64,000 nucleotides of DNA from Shewanella holmiensis (GCF_025370255.1 NZ_JAMTCD010000004.1:62001-126000), one strand, 5' to 3'. Counted from the stretch's first letter, positions 8,550 to 18,225 are shown. Notes: a model not told the origin generated them from the letters alone. Translations and numbers: made by a program.

Positions 8550-9387
8550 CATTACGGTTTCAACAGCCTGGTTAGTCGAGCATCTAGACGACACCAACTT
8601 TATTTTACTGGATGCCAGTATGGAAGTGGTGCTAGGTAAAGAGCCCCTGGTTTATGAACAGTTTAGGTGTATTCCAAATGCTATAAATATGCAGCTGGAA
8701 CAGGATTTTTTTGATCACCACTCATCCATGTCGCATGCCATGCCAACAGTAGAACAGTTTACTCAGTCGGCGCAACAACTGGGGATTAATCAGGATAGTG
8801 TTGTGGTGATTTATGATAATCAGGGGATGTACTCTGCGCCCAGAGCCTGGTGGACCTTCAAAACCATGGGATTTGATAAAGTGTATATTCTTGATGGTGG
8901 TTTGCCCCAATGGATGGCTGAAAATTTACCCACTGCAGATCAATATATCACGCCAATCAAGTTAGGTAATGTTACAGCTACACCGCAAAATGGGGGCGTT
9001 TGTAATAGTCACATGGTGTTATGCACTTTTGACAAACAAGGTGTCACAATAATTGATGCCAGAGCCGAGGGAAGATTTAATGGGTTAGCGCCAGAACCCA
9101 GAGCTGGAGTGAGAAGTGGCCATATTCCTGGGTCGGTAAATTTACCGTTTGCCAACGTGCTTGATGGTTATCGATTAAAGTCCCCAATGGCATTAACCAC
9201 ATTTTTCAAACACACGATTAATGATGATGCAGAGCAACTCATTTTTAGCTGCGGCTCAGGGATTACAGCGTGCATTTTACTGGTTGCGGCTAAAGTGTCA
9301 GGCGCACAAAATGTGATGTTATATGATGGTTCTTGGGCGGAATGGGGAGCCAGTGAAACACTGCCTATTACTCGATTGAAACCTTGA
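8542..9387 (+). CDS. sseA: Thiosulfate/3-mercaptopyruvate sulfurtransferase (two-domain rhodanese)
   Basis: The protein has 281 residues and two rhodanese domains. The N-terminal inactive domain holds VVIYDNQGMYSAPRAWWTFKTMGF and LDGGLPQW. The catalytic C-terminal domain holds a DARAEGRFNG stretch, RSGHIPGSVNLPF and the active-site cysteine loop FSCGSGITACI. A CGSG(V/I)T loop is typical of 3-mercaptopyruvate sulfurtransferases rather than thiosulfate enzymes. It would transfer sulfur from 3-mercaptopyruvate to cyanide or thiols in the cytosol. It starts inside the VanZ-like gene, with AAGGA just upstream of the ATG, and is followed by the palindromic block at 9406-9463. Confidence 0.9.
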   Translation: MNNITVSTAWLVEHLDDTNFILLDASMEVVLGKEPLVYEQFRCIPNAINMQLEQDFFDHHSSMSHAMPTVEQFTQSAQQLGINQDSVVVIYDNQGMYSAPRAWWTFKTMGFDKVYILDGGLPQWMAENLPTADQYITPIKLGNVTATPQNGGVCNSHMVLCTFDKQGVTIIDARAEGRFNGLAPEPRAGVRSGHIPGSVNLPFANVLDGYRLKSPMALTTFFKHTINDDAEQLIFSCGSGITACILLVAAKVSGAQNVMLYDGSWAEWGASETLPITRLKP

Positions 9388-9405
9388 ACATAGTGCTTAC
9401 CTAAT

Positions 9406-9463
9406 GCGAATGCATTCGCTCCGACTTCACTCGTGCTTACGTAAGCACGAGTACAGCCGGAGC
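9406..9463. repeat. Nested palindromic block between sseA and puuB1
   Basis: Two perfect palindromes lie side by side in the 96 bases between convergent genes. The first is 14 bp, 9406-9419 (GCGAATGCATTCGC). The second is 22 bp, 9430-9451, with half-site CTCGTGCTTAC, and is flanked by matching GCTCCG (9418-9423) and CGGAGC (9458-9463). Together they can form a long hairpin without a T-run. This is either a REP-like element or a bidirectional terminator. I cannot tell whether other copies exist elsewhere in the genome. Confidence 0.6.
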
Positions 9464-9483
9464 GGTTGATAGCGTCGTTAATA

Positions 9484-10791
9484 TTAAAAGATATCTTTAA
9501 ATCTATGGTAAAGCATGCCGGCAGCGAGCATTGGTGAGCGAAAATGCGGCCCCCCTGGAAAGGTCATGTGTTTTATTTTATCAAAAATATCGAAGCGCTC
9601 AGCTTGCTCTGTAATCGCCTCAGCAATGAGTTTAGCTGCCATATGTGTGGCATTCACCCCATGCCCTGAATATGCCTGAGCATAAAAGATATTTTTAGCA
9701 TCGGGTAATCGGCCAATTTGTGGCATTCGGTTTGCGCCTATACCAATCATGCCTCCCCATTGATAATCAATTTTAACGCCTTTTAATTGTGGGAAAACAT
9801 GCTCTAAATTCGGTCTAAGCGCCGCTTCAATGTTACGTGGATCTTTGCCTGAGTAGGTACATAACCCCCCAAATAATAGGCGGTTATCTGCCGATAAGTG
9901 GAAGTAATCTAATGCTACCCGCATGTCAGCAAATGCCATGTTTTGTGGAATGATAGCTTGGCATTCTTCAGGTGTAAGCGGCTCAGTGGCTAATAAATAG
10001 CTACCCGCAGGTAATACTTTACCACCTACATAATCATTGAGTTTGTGACCAATGTAAGCATTACCGGCAAGCACTAGAAATCGGCAATTTACTTCGCCTT
10101 TAGCCGTTTTTACGACGGGTTTAGCGCCTTTGAAAATATGCTCAGCGGGACTATTTTCAAAAATATGTACGCCCATTTCACGTGCTACACGTGCTTCACC
10201 TAATACTAAATTTAGCGGATGCAAGTGGCCGCTTCCCATGTCGACAAGTGCTCCCTGATAAAAATCTGATTGGATCACTTCACTGGTTCGGGCTTTATCA
10301 AGTAGCTGAATTTCATGTTGATAGCCCGCTTGCTTTAAATCGTCAAACTCTTGTTCTAACTCGCGCAGATGTCGCGGTTTAACGGCAAGATCGCAGTAGC
10401 CCATTTGTAAATCACATTGAATATTGTGTTGTTTAATGCGCTGCTTAACAATTTCTACCGCCTCAAATCCCATTTGGGTAATGGCGTTGACGCCTTCGGT
10501 ACCGATAACATTTTTAAATTGGCTGGCATCATGGCCGATACCACGGATCAGTTCACCACCATTACGACCCGAAGCTCCCCAGCCAATGCGTTTCGATTCT
10601 AAAACCGCGACACTAAATCCTTTCTGTGCGAGTTCAATCGCGGTATTAATACCACTAAAACCACCACCGACAACACAGACATCAACGTGAATCGATTCTG
10701 TTAATTGTGGATGTTCAAATAATTCTTTCGCACTATGAAAGTAAAAGGAATCTGGATAGTTATCGCTATGGATAGGTGAAGGTTTTGGCAT
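9484..10791 (-). CDS. puuB: Gamma-glutamylputrescine oxidase PuuB, first copy (FAD-dependent)
   Basis: This 435-residue FAD-dependent amine oxidoreductase of the DAO family has an N-terminal dinucleotide-binding motif (VVGGGFSGINTAIELAQKG) preceded by about 40 residues. It also has GWGASGRNGGELIRG, which is typical of PuuB/PauB enzymes, and a C-terminal YAQAYSGHGVNATHMAAKLIAEA. It would oxidise gamma-glutamyl-putrescine to gamma-glutamyl-aminobutyraldehyde, releasing ammonia and hydrogen peroxide. It is divergent from puuR with a 191-base shared region. A second copy lies at 20263. The differing positions suggest different gamma-glutamyl-polyamine substrates, but this is inference. Confidence 0.87.
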   Translation of the reverse strand: MPKPSPIHSDNYPDSFYFHSAKELFEHPQLTESIHVDVCVVGGGFSGINTAIELAQKGFSVAVLESKRIGWGASGRNGGELIRGIGHDASQFKNVIGTEGVNAITQMGFEAVEIVKQRIKQHNIQCDLQMGYCDLAVKPRHLRELEQEFDDLKQAGYQHEIQLLDKARTSEVIQSDFYQGALVDMGSGHLHPLNLVLGEARVAREMGVHIFENSPAEHIFKGAKPVVKTAKGEVNCRFLVLAGNAYIGHKLNDYVGGKVLPAGSYLLATEPLTPEECQAIIPQNMAFADMRVALDYFHLSADNRLLFGGLCTYSGKDPRNIEAALRPNLEHVFPQLKGVKIDYQWGGMIGIGANRMPQIGRLPDAKNIFYAQAYSGHGVNATHMAAKLIAEAITEQAERFDIFDKIKHMTFPGGPHFRSPMLAAGMLYHRFKDIF

Positions 10792-10901
10792 AGCGTCTCC
10801 GACGGTATTTTTGTTAAAAGTAAAAAAACTGCTAACAGGTAAGTTTTAATCGACATGTTGTGCATTTTATTTAACACTGAATTAAGCTAGAATACAATTC
10901 C

Positions 10902-10919
10902 TTTCATCAGTTGATGAAA
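10902..10919. promoter_or_regulatory. Inverted repeat in the puuB1-puuR intergenic region
   Basis: TTTCATC (10902-10908) and GATGAAA (10913-10919) form a 7-bp dyad around 4 bases. It lies 64 bases before the puuR start, just after a TAGAAT box (10888-10893). The position would suit an autoregulatory operator. It does not resemble the AT-rich sites near puuC. Confidence 0.4.
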
Positions 10920-10982
10920 CGATGTTAAATTGCAGATACAAAACAGGTGTTTTGAGCAGGATGTTTTTTCAGGAGAAATAAA

Positions 10983-11531
10983 TTGGATATTGGAGCAAGC
11001 TTAAAAGCTGTTCGAAAAATGCGCGGTCTTTCTCAACGCGAATTAGCTAAACGTGCAGGTGTTACTAATAGCACTATTTCTATGATTGAAAAAAACAGTG
11101 TCAGCCCTTCGATCAGTTCTTTAAAAAAGGTGCTGGCAGGCATCCCTATGTCATTGGTAGAGTTTTTCTCTATCGAAGAAGGCACTGTCGGTGAGCAAAA
11201 AGTGGTTTATCGCTCTGAAGAACTCCTCGATATTGGGACCGGTGATTTAGTGTATAAACTGATTGGCCGAGATTATCCTAACCGAACCATGTCGCTAATG
11301 CTTGAAACCTATCCACCAGGAACCAGTACTGGTGATGATATGTTGCAACATCGTGGTGAAGAAGGGGCATATATTCTGGAGGGGAAAATAGAGCTCACCG
11401 TTGCTAATGAAACATTTGTTTTAGAAAAAGGTGATAGTTATTACTTCAGTAGTGAATTACCGCATCATTTTTCAAACCCATTCACAGAACCCTGTAAATT
11501 GGTTAGCGCCACCACCCCTGGCGATTTTTAG
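10983..11531 (+). CDS. puuR: PuuR-type HTH-cupin transcriptional regulator
   Basis: The protein has 182 residues. An N-terminal XRE-type helix-turn-helix (about 6-60, GLSQRELAKRAGVTNSTISMIEKN) is joined to a C-terminal cupin sensor domain (about 105-180, MLQHRGEEGAYILEGKIELTV and LPHHFSNPF). Length, layout and motifs agree with E. coli PuuR, a repressor released by putrescine. The start is TTG 10983, supported by AGGAGA 6 bases upstream and by the N-terminus aligning with the helix-turn-helix family. It is divergent from puuB1. Likely targets are the puu, spu and bauA promoters in this window. The inducer is inferred from the family. Confidence 0.87.
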   Translation: MDIGASLKAVRKMRGLSQRELAKRAGVTNSTISMIEKNSVSPSISSLKKVLAGIPMSLVEFFSIEEGTVGEQKVVYRSEELLDIGTGDLVYKLIGRDYPNRTMSLMLETYPPGTSTGDDMLQHRGEEGAYILEGKIELTVANETFVLEKGDSYYFSSELPHHFSNPFTEPCKLVSATTPGDF

Positions 11532-11995
11532 TCCTCCCGCACCACGGAGCAAGTGTTCATGCTCCGTGCTATTTCGGTTAATCCCCTTTTAAGTTCTTTC
11601 ACTTAAAGACATTTATCTGCTCCGGTTAATGTAAATAATATTAAGCACAGGATTGTTCGATATTCTGGATGCTTGTTATGTTTAGAGTCTTGTTTAGTGC
11701 CCGAATATATATTTTTAATTTCCATTTTATTGCCTTTTAATAACCATTTACTCTTAACTTTAGTGCGTTTGAAGGGTTTTTTTTGGTTAGAATAATAAAA
11801 GTGAATTCAGTTGTATTATTGCTATTGCCTAGTTTCAAAATTAGGTGTAGTGTGTGAAAAAACGAACACAAAATATTAGTTTATTAAGTCAGTCATCGGT
11901 TGTAGATGTATCGCAAAGTTGACAATTTAATAGGTAATAAACTTCCAAACAGAATGAAAGGTACACTGCGTTCTCGCAGTTCAAGTAGGTGTGAT
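11532..11995 (+). other. Long intergenic region between puuR and puuD
   Basis: These 464 bases hold no credible gene. After puuR there is a 9-bp stem-loop (11543-11551 with 11560-11568, loop AGTGTTCA) with only a weak T-rich tail, probably the puuR terminator. The rest is AT-rich and likely contains the promoter of the puuD-puuA-spuC-pot operon. A possible sigma70 box pair is TTTGAA (11768-11773) and AATAAT (11791-11796), 17 bases apart. The segment AACACAAAATATT (11865-11877) recurs inverted for 12 bases at 20140-20151, upstream of puuB2. This may be a shared regulatory site. Confidence 0.45.
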
Positions 11996-12760
11996 ATGTC
12001 TTTGTCAAATGTCCCAATGATTGGGGTCGTGGCATGTAATCAACAAATAGGGTTACACCCATTTAATATCGTGGGTGAAAAATACCTGCTTAGCGTAGTG
12101 AACGGCGCAAAGGGTTTTCCCTTAGTGATCCCTTCATTAGGTATAGATTTACCCATCCAAGCGTTACTTTCTCGTTTAGACGGTATCTTATTTACAGGAT
12201 CACCATCTAACGTTGAACCACATCATTATCAAGGTCCAAGCAGTGCTGCAGGCACTCACCATGATCCGAAACGTGACGCGACGACTTTACCGTTAATTCA
12301 AGCTGCTATTGATGCCGGCATACCTGTGTTAGGTATTTGCCGCGGTTTTCAAGAAATGAATGTGGTGTTTGGTGGTAGTTTGCATCAAAAGTTACATGAA
12401 GTTGGCCAATATATTGAACATCGTGAAGATAAAAATGCTCCACTGGATGTGCAGTACGGCTTGTCACATAAAATCGATATTGTTCCAGGTGGATTGCTCC
12501 ACGATGCATGGGGCTGTGACTTTGCAGAAGTGAATTCTGTTCATACTCAAGGTGTAGATCGTTTGGGTAAAGGGTTACAGCCAGAAGCACACGCTCTGGA
12601 TGGATTAGTAGAAGCGTTCTCTGTTAAAGAGGCTCAAGCTTTCGCACTAGCGGTACAGTGGCATCCTGAGTGGAAAGTACAAGATAACCGGTTTTATTCA
12701 TCAATTTTTGATGCCTTCGGCAATGCCTGCCGTTTGCATGCTGCTAAACGAGAGAAATAA
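11996..12760 (+). CDS. puuD: Gamma-glutamyl-gamma-aminobutyrate hydrolase (class I glutamine amidotransferase fold)
   Basis: The protein has 254 residues from ATG 11996, exactly the length I recall for E. coli PuuD. The frame is open 90 bases further upstream, but the amidotransferase fold begins at PMIGVVACNQ and an AGGT lies close before this ATG. The catalytic triad is visible: Cys115 in GICRGFQE, and His223 with Glu225 in QWHPEW. FTGSPSNVEPHHY is typical of PuuD. It would release GABA from gamma-glutamyl-GABA in the cytosol. It is the first gene of an operon whose order (PuuD, GS-like, aminotransferase, transporter) is that of Pseudomonas spuA-spuB-spuC-spuDEFGH, so spuA is the alternative name. 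Confidence 0.92.
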   Translation: MSLSNVPMIGVVACNQQIGLHPFNIVGEKYLLSVVNGAKGFPLVIPSLGIDLPIQALLSRLDGILFTGSPSNVEPHHYQGPSSAAGTHHDPKRDATTLPLIQAAIDAGIPVLGICRGFQEMNVVFGGSLHQKLHEVGQYIEHREDKNAPLDVQYGLSHKIDIVPGGLLHDAWGCDFAEVNSVHTQGVDRLGKGLQPEAHALDGLVEAFSVKEAQAFALAVQWHPEWKVQDNRFYSSIFDAFGNACRLHAAKREK

Positions 12761-12763
12761 TAA

Positions 12764-14119
12764 ATGGACAAGTTAATAGCGTTTTTAAAAGACAAAAAAA
12801 TCACCGAAGTAGAGTGTGTTATTAGTGATATGACGGGTATTGCCCGCGGTAAAATTGCACCAGTAGATAAGTTTATCGACGAAAAAGGCATGCGTCTTCC
12901 TGAAAGTGTTTTACTGCAAACTGTGACTGGCGATTTTATCGATGACAGTATTTTTTACTCGTTACTTGATGATGCAGACATCGATTTTGTCTGTGTGCCA
13001 GATGAAAATGCGGTATTTATGTTGCCTTGGACCGTTGAAGCTACCGCACAAGTTATTCATGATTGTTATGACCGTATGGGTAACCCAATTGAGCTTTCTC
13101 CACGTAACGTGCTTAAAAAAGTGCTTAAACTTTATGAAGATAAAGGTTGGGAGCCGGTCATTGCCCCTGAAATGGAGTTTTATCTAACTCAGCGTAGCGA
13201 CGATCATGACTTACCCCTTAAGCCTCCAGTTGGTCGCTCAGGTCGCCCTGAAGCCGGTCGTCAGTCTTTCTCTATAGATGCCGCTAACGAATACGATCCA
13301 CTATTTGAAGACATGTATGATTGGTGTGAAGCCCAAGGCTTAGATATTGATACCTTGATCCATGAAGATGGCCCAGCGCAAATGGAGATTAACTTCAGCC
13401 ACGGTAATCCGTTAGCATTAGCTGACCAAGTGTTCGTCTTTAAACGCACCCTAAAAGAAGCCGCATTAAAGCACAATGTTTGTGCCACGTTTATGGCTAA
13501 GCCTGTAACCGACGAGCCCGGCAGTGCGATGCATATTCACCAAAGTGTGATTGATAAGAAAACCGGCAAAAACATTTTTACTAAAGAAGATGGTACCCAA
13601 AGTCAGTTATTCTTGAATTACATTGCAGGCTTACAAACATATATTCCTGAGCTGTTACCTTTAATGGCGCCAAGTGCAAACTCTTTCCGCCGCTTTTTAC
13701 CAGGTACATCAGCGCCTGTAAACCTTGAGTGGGGCGTAGAAAACCGCACTTGTGGTTTACGTATTCCAGAGTCGTCACCACAAAATCGTCGTATTGAAAA
13801 CCGTATTCCAGGCGCCGATGCGAACTGTTATTTAACTATCGCAGCCAGTTTATTATGTGGCTTTATTGGGATGGAAAAAGGTTTACGTCCATCAACACCT
13901 GTTACTGGTCGTGCAAACGAAAGTCGCACCAATAATGAATATTGTTTACCACTAACGTTAGAAGAAGCGTTAATGGCAATGCAAGACAGTGAAGCGTGTA
14001 TTGAATACCTAGGCCAATCATTTACCACAGGTTTTGTGGCGGTGAAGCAAGCTGAATTAGAGAACTTCCGCCGCGTGGTAAGTTCTTGGGAACGTGAGTT
14101 CTTATTGTTAACGGTTTAA
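12764..14119 (+). CDS. puuA: Gamma-glutamylpolyamine synthetase (glutamine synthetase family)
   Basis: This 451-residue glutamine-synthetase-like ligase has the short N-terminal beta-grasp domain (VECVISDMTGIARGKIAP) and the catalytic domain with EMEFYL, a GPAQMEINFSHG stretch, the AMHIHQS loop, NSFRRFLPG and ENRTCGLRIP. The sequence follows PuuA/SpuB/PauA rather than GlnA and lacks the GlnA adenylylation context. It would join glutamate to putrescine (or to spermidine, cadaverine or diaminopropane) using ATP. It starts 3 bases after puuD ends, with a weak ribosome site, so translation is probably coupled. Which polyamine it prefers cannot be told from sequence alone. Confidence 0.88.
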   Translation: MDKLIAFLKDKKITEVECVISDMTGIARGKIAPVDKFIDEKGMRLPESVLLQTVTGDFIDDSIFYSLLDDADIDFVCVPDENAVFMLPWTVEATAQVIHDCYDRMGNPIELSPRNVLKKVLKLYEDKGWEPVIAPEMEFYLTQRSDDHDLPLKPPVGRSGRPEAGRQSFSIDAANEYDPLFEDMYDWCEAQGLDIDTLIHEDGPAQMEINFSHGNPLALADQVFVFKRTLKEAALKHNVCATFMAKPVTDEPGSAMHIHQSVIDKKTGKNIFTKEDGTQSQLFLNYIAGLQTYIPELLPLMAPSANSFRRFLPGTSAPVNLEWGVENRTCGLRIPESSPQNRRIENRIPGADANCYLTIAASLLCGFIGMEKGLRPSTPVTGRANESRTNNEYCLPLTLEEALMAMQDSEACIEYLGQSFTTGFVAVKQAELENFRRVVSSWEREFLLLTV

Positions 14120-14162
14120 GCCTAATCGTAATATTTTCAGTGATTCTGCATTTTGATTGACG

Positions 14163-14190
14163 CGCTGGCAATAGTGGTTTATTGCCAGCG
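14163..14190 (+). other. Intercistronic stem-loop between puuA and spuC
   Basis: A perfect 11-bp stem (14163-14173 with 14180-14190) closes on a 6-base loop. There is no T-run. It ends four bases before the AAGGA ribosome site of the next gene. It may protect the upstream mRNA or modulate spuC translation. Confidence 0.7.
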
Positions 14191-14204
14191 ATAAAGGAAC
14201 GGGT

Positions 14205-15569
14205 ATGACAGACTTAACAAGATTACAGCAAGCCGATAAAGCACATTTTATCCATCCATTTACAGACTCTAAAAGCCTTGGTGAAAAAGGCACCCGCGTG
14301 ATTGAACGTGCTGAAGGCGTTTACATTTGGGATGTGCAAGGTAAAAAGTTGCTTGATGGTATGGCTGGGCTTTGGTGTGTCAATGTGGGTTATGGCAGAC
14401 AATCGATTGTTGATGCGGTAAGTAAGCAAATGCAGCAACTGCCTTATTACAACAGCTTCTTTCAATGCACCCATCCACCGGCAATTGAACTGGCAAAAAC
14501 GATTGCTGAATTAGCCCCTAAACACATGAACACTGTGTTTTTTACGGGTTCAGGTTCAGAGTCAAATGATACTAATTTGCGTATGGTGCGCCGATACTGG
14601 GATTTAAAAGGGCAACCTAACAAGAAAACCATTATTAGTCGCCATAATGCTTATCATGGTTCTACCGTTGCGGGTGCAAGTTTGGGCGGCATGTCTGGCA
14701 TGCACGAACAAGGTGATTTACCTATCCCAAAAATAGTGCACATCGCGCAGCCCTATTGGTATCAAGAGGGCGGAGATTTAACGCCAGAAGCATTTGGCCT
14801 ACAAGCTGCACAAGCATTAGAAACTGAAATTTTAGCCTTGGGCGAAGACAATGTTGCCGCATTTATTGCTGAGCCTTTCCAGGGCGCGGGTGGTGTCATT
14901 ATTCCTCCATCGACCTATTGGCCTGAAATTAAACGTATTTTAGCTAAATATGACATTTTACTTATTCTTGATGAAGTGATCAGTGGTTTTGGCCGAACAG
15001 GTCACTGGTTCGCCGCAGAGTATTTTGATTTGCAACCGGATCTTATTTCGATTGCTAAGGGGATGACTTCAGGATATGTGCCAATGGGTGGCGTAATAAT
15101 TGCAGACAGAGTTGCAGATGTTATTAAGCAACAATGTGGCGAGTTCACCCATGGTTACACTTATTCGGGGCACCCTGTAGCGGCAGCGGCAGCATTAGAA
15201 AATATCAATATCATCAAGCAAGAAAAGCTGGTTGAAAAAGTGGGCGCTGAAATCGCACCATATTTCCAACAGGCTTTACAGCAACTCGCTGAGCATCCAT
15301 TAGTGGGTGAAGTGCGCGGTTTAGGTTTGGTGGGTGCAATTGAGCTAGTGCAAAATAAAGCTAAGCGTCAACGTTATCCGTCAAACATCGGTGTGGGCAC
15401 TTGGTGCCGAGACGCCTGTATTGCACATGGTTTGGTGATGCGTTCGGTCGGCGACACCATGATTATTTCGCCGCCCTTAGTCATTACTAAAGCACAAATA
15501 GATGAGTTAATTGAAAAAGCATTACTTGCGTTAAATGATACGTATACGCAATGCTTAGCGCTTAAATAG
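14205..15569 (+). CDS. spuC: Putrescine (polyamine):pyruvate aminotransferase, SpuC type
   Basis: This 454-residue class III PLP aminotransferase shows HFIHPFTDSKSLGEKG near the N-terminus, DGMAGLWCVNVGYGR, FTGSGSESNDTNLRMVRRYW, the catalytic lysine in SIAKGMTSGYVPMGGV and FTHGYTYSGHPVAAAAAL. These are the hallmarks of the SpuC/omega-transaminase group. It would convert putrescine and pyruvate to 4-aminobutanal and alanine, giving a route to GABA that needs no gamma-glutamylation. It follows puuA after 85 bases that include a stem-loop and has a good AAGGA. It differs clearly from the other class III enzymes here (bauA, gabT, hemL). Confidence 0.87.
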   Translation: MTDLTRLQQADKAHFIHPFTDSKSLGEKGTRVIERAEGVYIWDVQGKKLLDGMAGLWCVNVGYGRQSIVDAVSKQMQQLPYYNSFFQCTHPPAIELAKTIAELAPKHMNTVFFTGSGSESNDTNLRMVRRYWDLKGQPNKKTIISRHNAYHGSTVAGASLGGMSGMHEQGDLPIPKIVHIAQPYWYQEGGDLTPEAFGLQAAQALETEILALGEDNVAAFIAEPFQGAGGVIIPPSTYWPEIKRILAKYDILLILDEVISGFGRTGHWFAAEYFDLQPDLISIAKGMTSGYVPMGGVIIADRVADVIKQQCGEFTHGYTYSGHPVAAAAALENINIIKQEKLVEKVGAEIAPYFQQALQQLAEHPLVGEVRGLGLVGAIELVQNKAKRQRYPSNIGVGTWCRDACIAHGLVMRSVGDTMIISPPLVITKAQIDELIEKALLALNDTYTQCLALK

Positions 15570-15778
15570 CGCGAATAAACAGACTTTACGCCTTGGCATT
15601 CAATGGCTATCAATTGCATGCTTATGGTGTAGTAGTGATTTTTTAATCAATTAGATTGTCACTATCTAGTAATTGAAAAGGTTTTTGATAGAATCCAAAA
15701 AGTTATAGCATTTTCATTTTGCTGTGATGTTACCGATGCAGAAATACGATGTAGCATTGGATAATTTCCTTTTTATAA

Positions 15779-16954
<1,176 letters not shown>

Positions 16955-16962
16955 TCAGGTTT

Positions 16963-16992
16963 TTAATAGGGCGAGGAAACTCGCCCTATTAA
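16963..16992 (+). other. Intercistronic stem-loop between potF and potG
   Basis: A perfect 13-bp stem (16963-16975 with 16980-16992) with a GAAA loop sits 9 bases after the potF stop. No T-run follows, so it is more likely an mRNA-stabilising structure or partial terminator that keeps the binding protein more abundant than the transporter. Confidence 0.75.
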
Positions 16993-17088
16993 GTTTAGTC
17001 TTTCATCAATCAGATTTTAATGTTTCATGTAACCCAAAATAATAATCAACGTTACAGAACACATACTCCAAATAGGCGGAGCAGTATT

Positions 17089-18225
17089 ATGGTAAACACC
17101 TCGGGCGTCACTAATAAACCAACCACAAAGACGCAAGATAAAGTACTTCTCAAAATTGATCGTGTTAGTAAACTTTTTGATGATGTCCGTGCGGTCGATA
17201 ACGTCTCATTGACCATCAATCAGGGTGAAATTTTCGCATTATTAGGTGGTTCAGGATCGGGTAAATCGACTTTGCTGCGTATGCTAGCGGGGTTTGAGAG
17301 ACCAACTGAAGGCCGTATTTTTCTGGACGGCGTAGACATCACCGACATGCCTCCTTACGAACGTCCAATTAATATGATGTTCCAGTCTTATGCATTATTT
17401 CCACACATGACAGTTGAACAGAATATCGCTTTTGGTCTTAAACAAGACAAAATGCCTAAAGCTGAGATTGCTCAGCGTGTTGAAGAGATGCTCAAGCTGG
17501 TGCATATGGAAAAATACGCTAAGCGTAAGCCACATCAGTTATCGGGCGGCCAACGTCAACGTGTTGCCTTAGCTCGTTCATTAGCTAAACGTCCTAAATT
17601 ACTATTACTTGATGAGCCTATGGGCGCATTAGATAAAAAGCTTCGTACACAAATGCAGCTTGAAGTGGTCGATATTCTTGAAGCGGTTGGCGTAACGTGT
17701 GTGATGGTAACCCATGACCAAGAAGAAGCCATGACCATGGCGGGTAGAATTTCTATTATGAATGAAGGTTGGATTGCACAAACGGGTAGCCCAATGGACA
17801 TTTATGAAGCGCCAAATAGCCGTATGGTGGCTGAGTTTATCGGTACTGTTAACTTATTCGAAGGCGATATTATTGAAGATGAAGCCGACCACGCTATCAT
17901 CAAATCACCTACCTTAAAACAGCCTTTTTATATTGGCCATGGTATTTCCACCAGCCTAGATAATAAAACAGTGTTACTTGCCGTACGACCTGAGAAAACC
18001 ATTATTACCCGCGAGCAACCTGAGGGTGAATATAACTGGGCGAGAGGCGTTGTACATGACATTGCTTATTTAGGCGGTATTTCAGTGTTTTATATCAAAC
18101 TGAGAAACAACCAAATTGTCCAATGTTCAATGGCAAACCGTGAACGTCGTGCTGATAACCCAACTTGGGAAGATGAAGTATACATCAGCTGGGAAGACAC
18201 TAGTGGGGTGGTATTAAATTCATGA
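17089..18225 (+). CDS. potG: Polyamine ABC transporter ATP-binding protein (PotG type)
   Basis: The protein has 378 residues from ATG 17089, chosen over the longer frame from 17020 because GGAG lies 7 bases before it and the length then equals PotG. The nucleotide-binding domain has Walker A GGSGSGKST (53-61), the signature LSGGQ (151-155) and Walker B LLLLDEP (171-177), with a VTHDQEEAM switch. A C-terminal TOBE domain follows. It energises polyamine uptake at the inner membrane. It overlaps potH by 4 bases (ATGA). Confidence 0.94.
   Translation: MVNTSGVTNKPTTKTQDKVLLKIDRVSKLFDDVRAVDNVSLTINQGEIFALLGGSGSGKSTLLRMLAGFERPTEGRIFLDGVDITDMPPYERPINMMFQSYALFPHMTVEQNIAFGLKQDKMPKAEIAQRVEEMLKLVHMEKYAKRKPHQLSGGQRQRVALARSLAKRPKLLLLDEPMGALDKKLRTQMQLEVVDILEAVGVTCVMVTHDQEEAMTMAGRISIMNEGWIAQTGSPMDIYEAPNSRMVAEFIGTVNLFEGDIIEDEADHAIIKSPTLKQPFYIGHGISTSLDNKTVLLAVRPEKTIITREQPEGEYNWARGVVHDIAYLGGISVFYIKLRNNQIVQCSMANRERRADNPTWEDEVYISWEDTSGVVLNS

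Noticed and set aside
15603..15620. Possible sigma54 promoter (TGGCTATCAATTGCAT) upstream of potF
   Set aside because: The spacing between the GG and GC elements is one base short of the required distance and the first element is poor.
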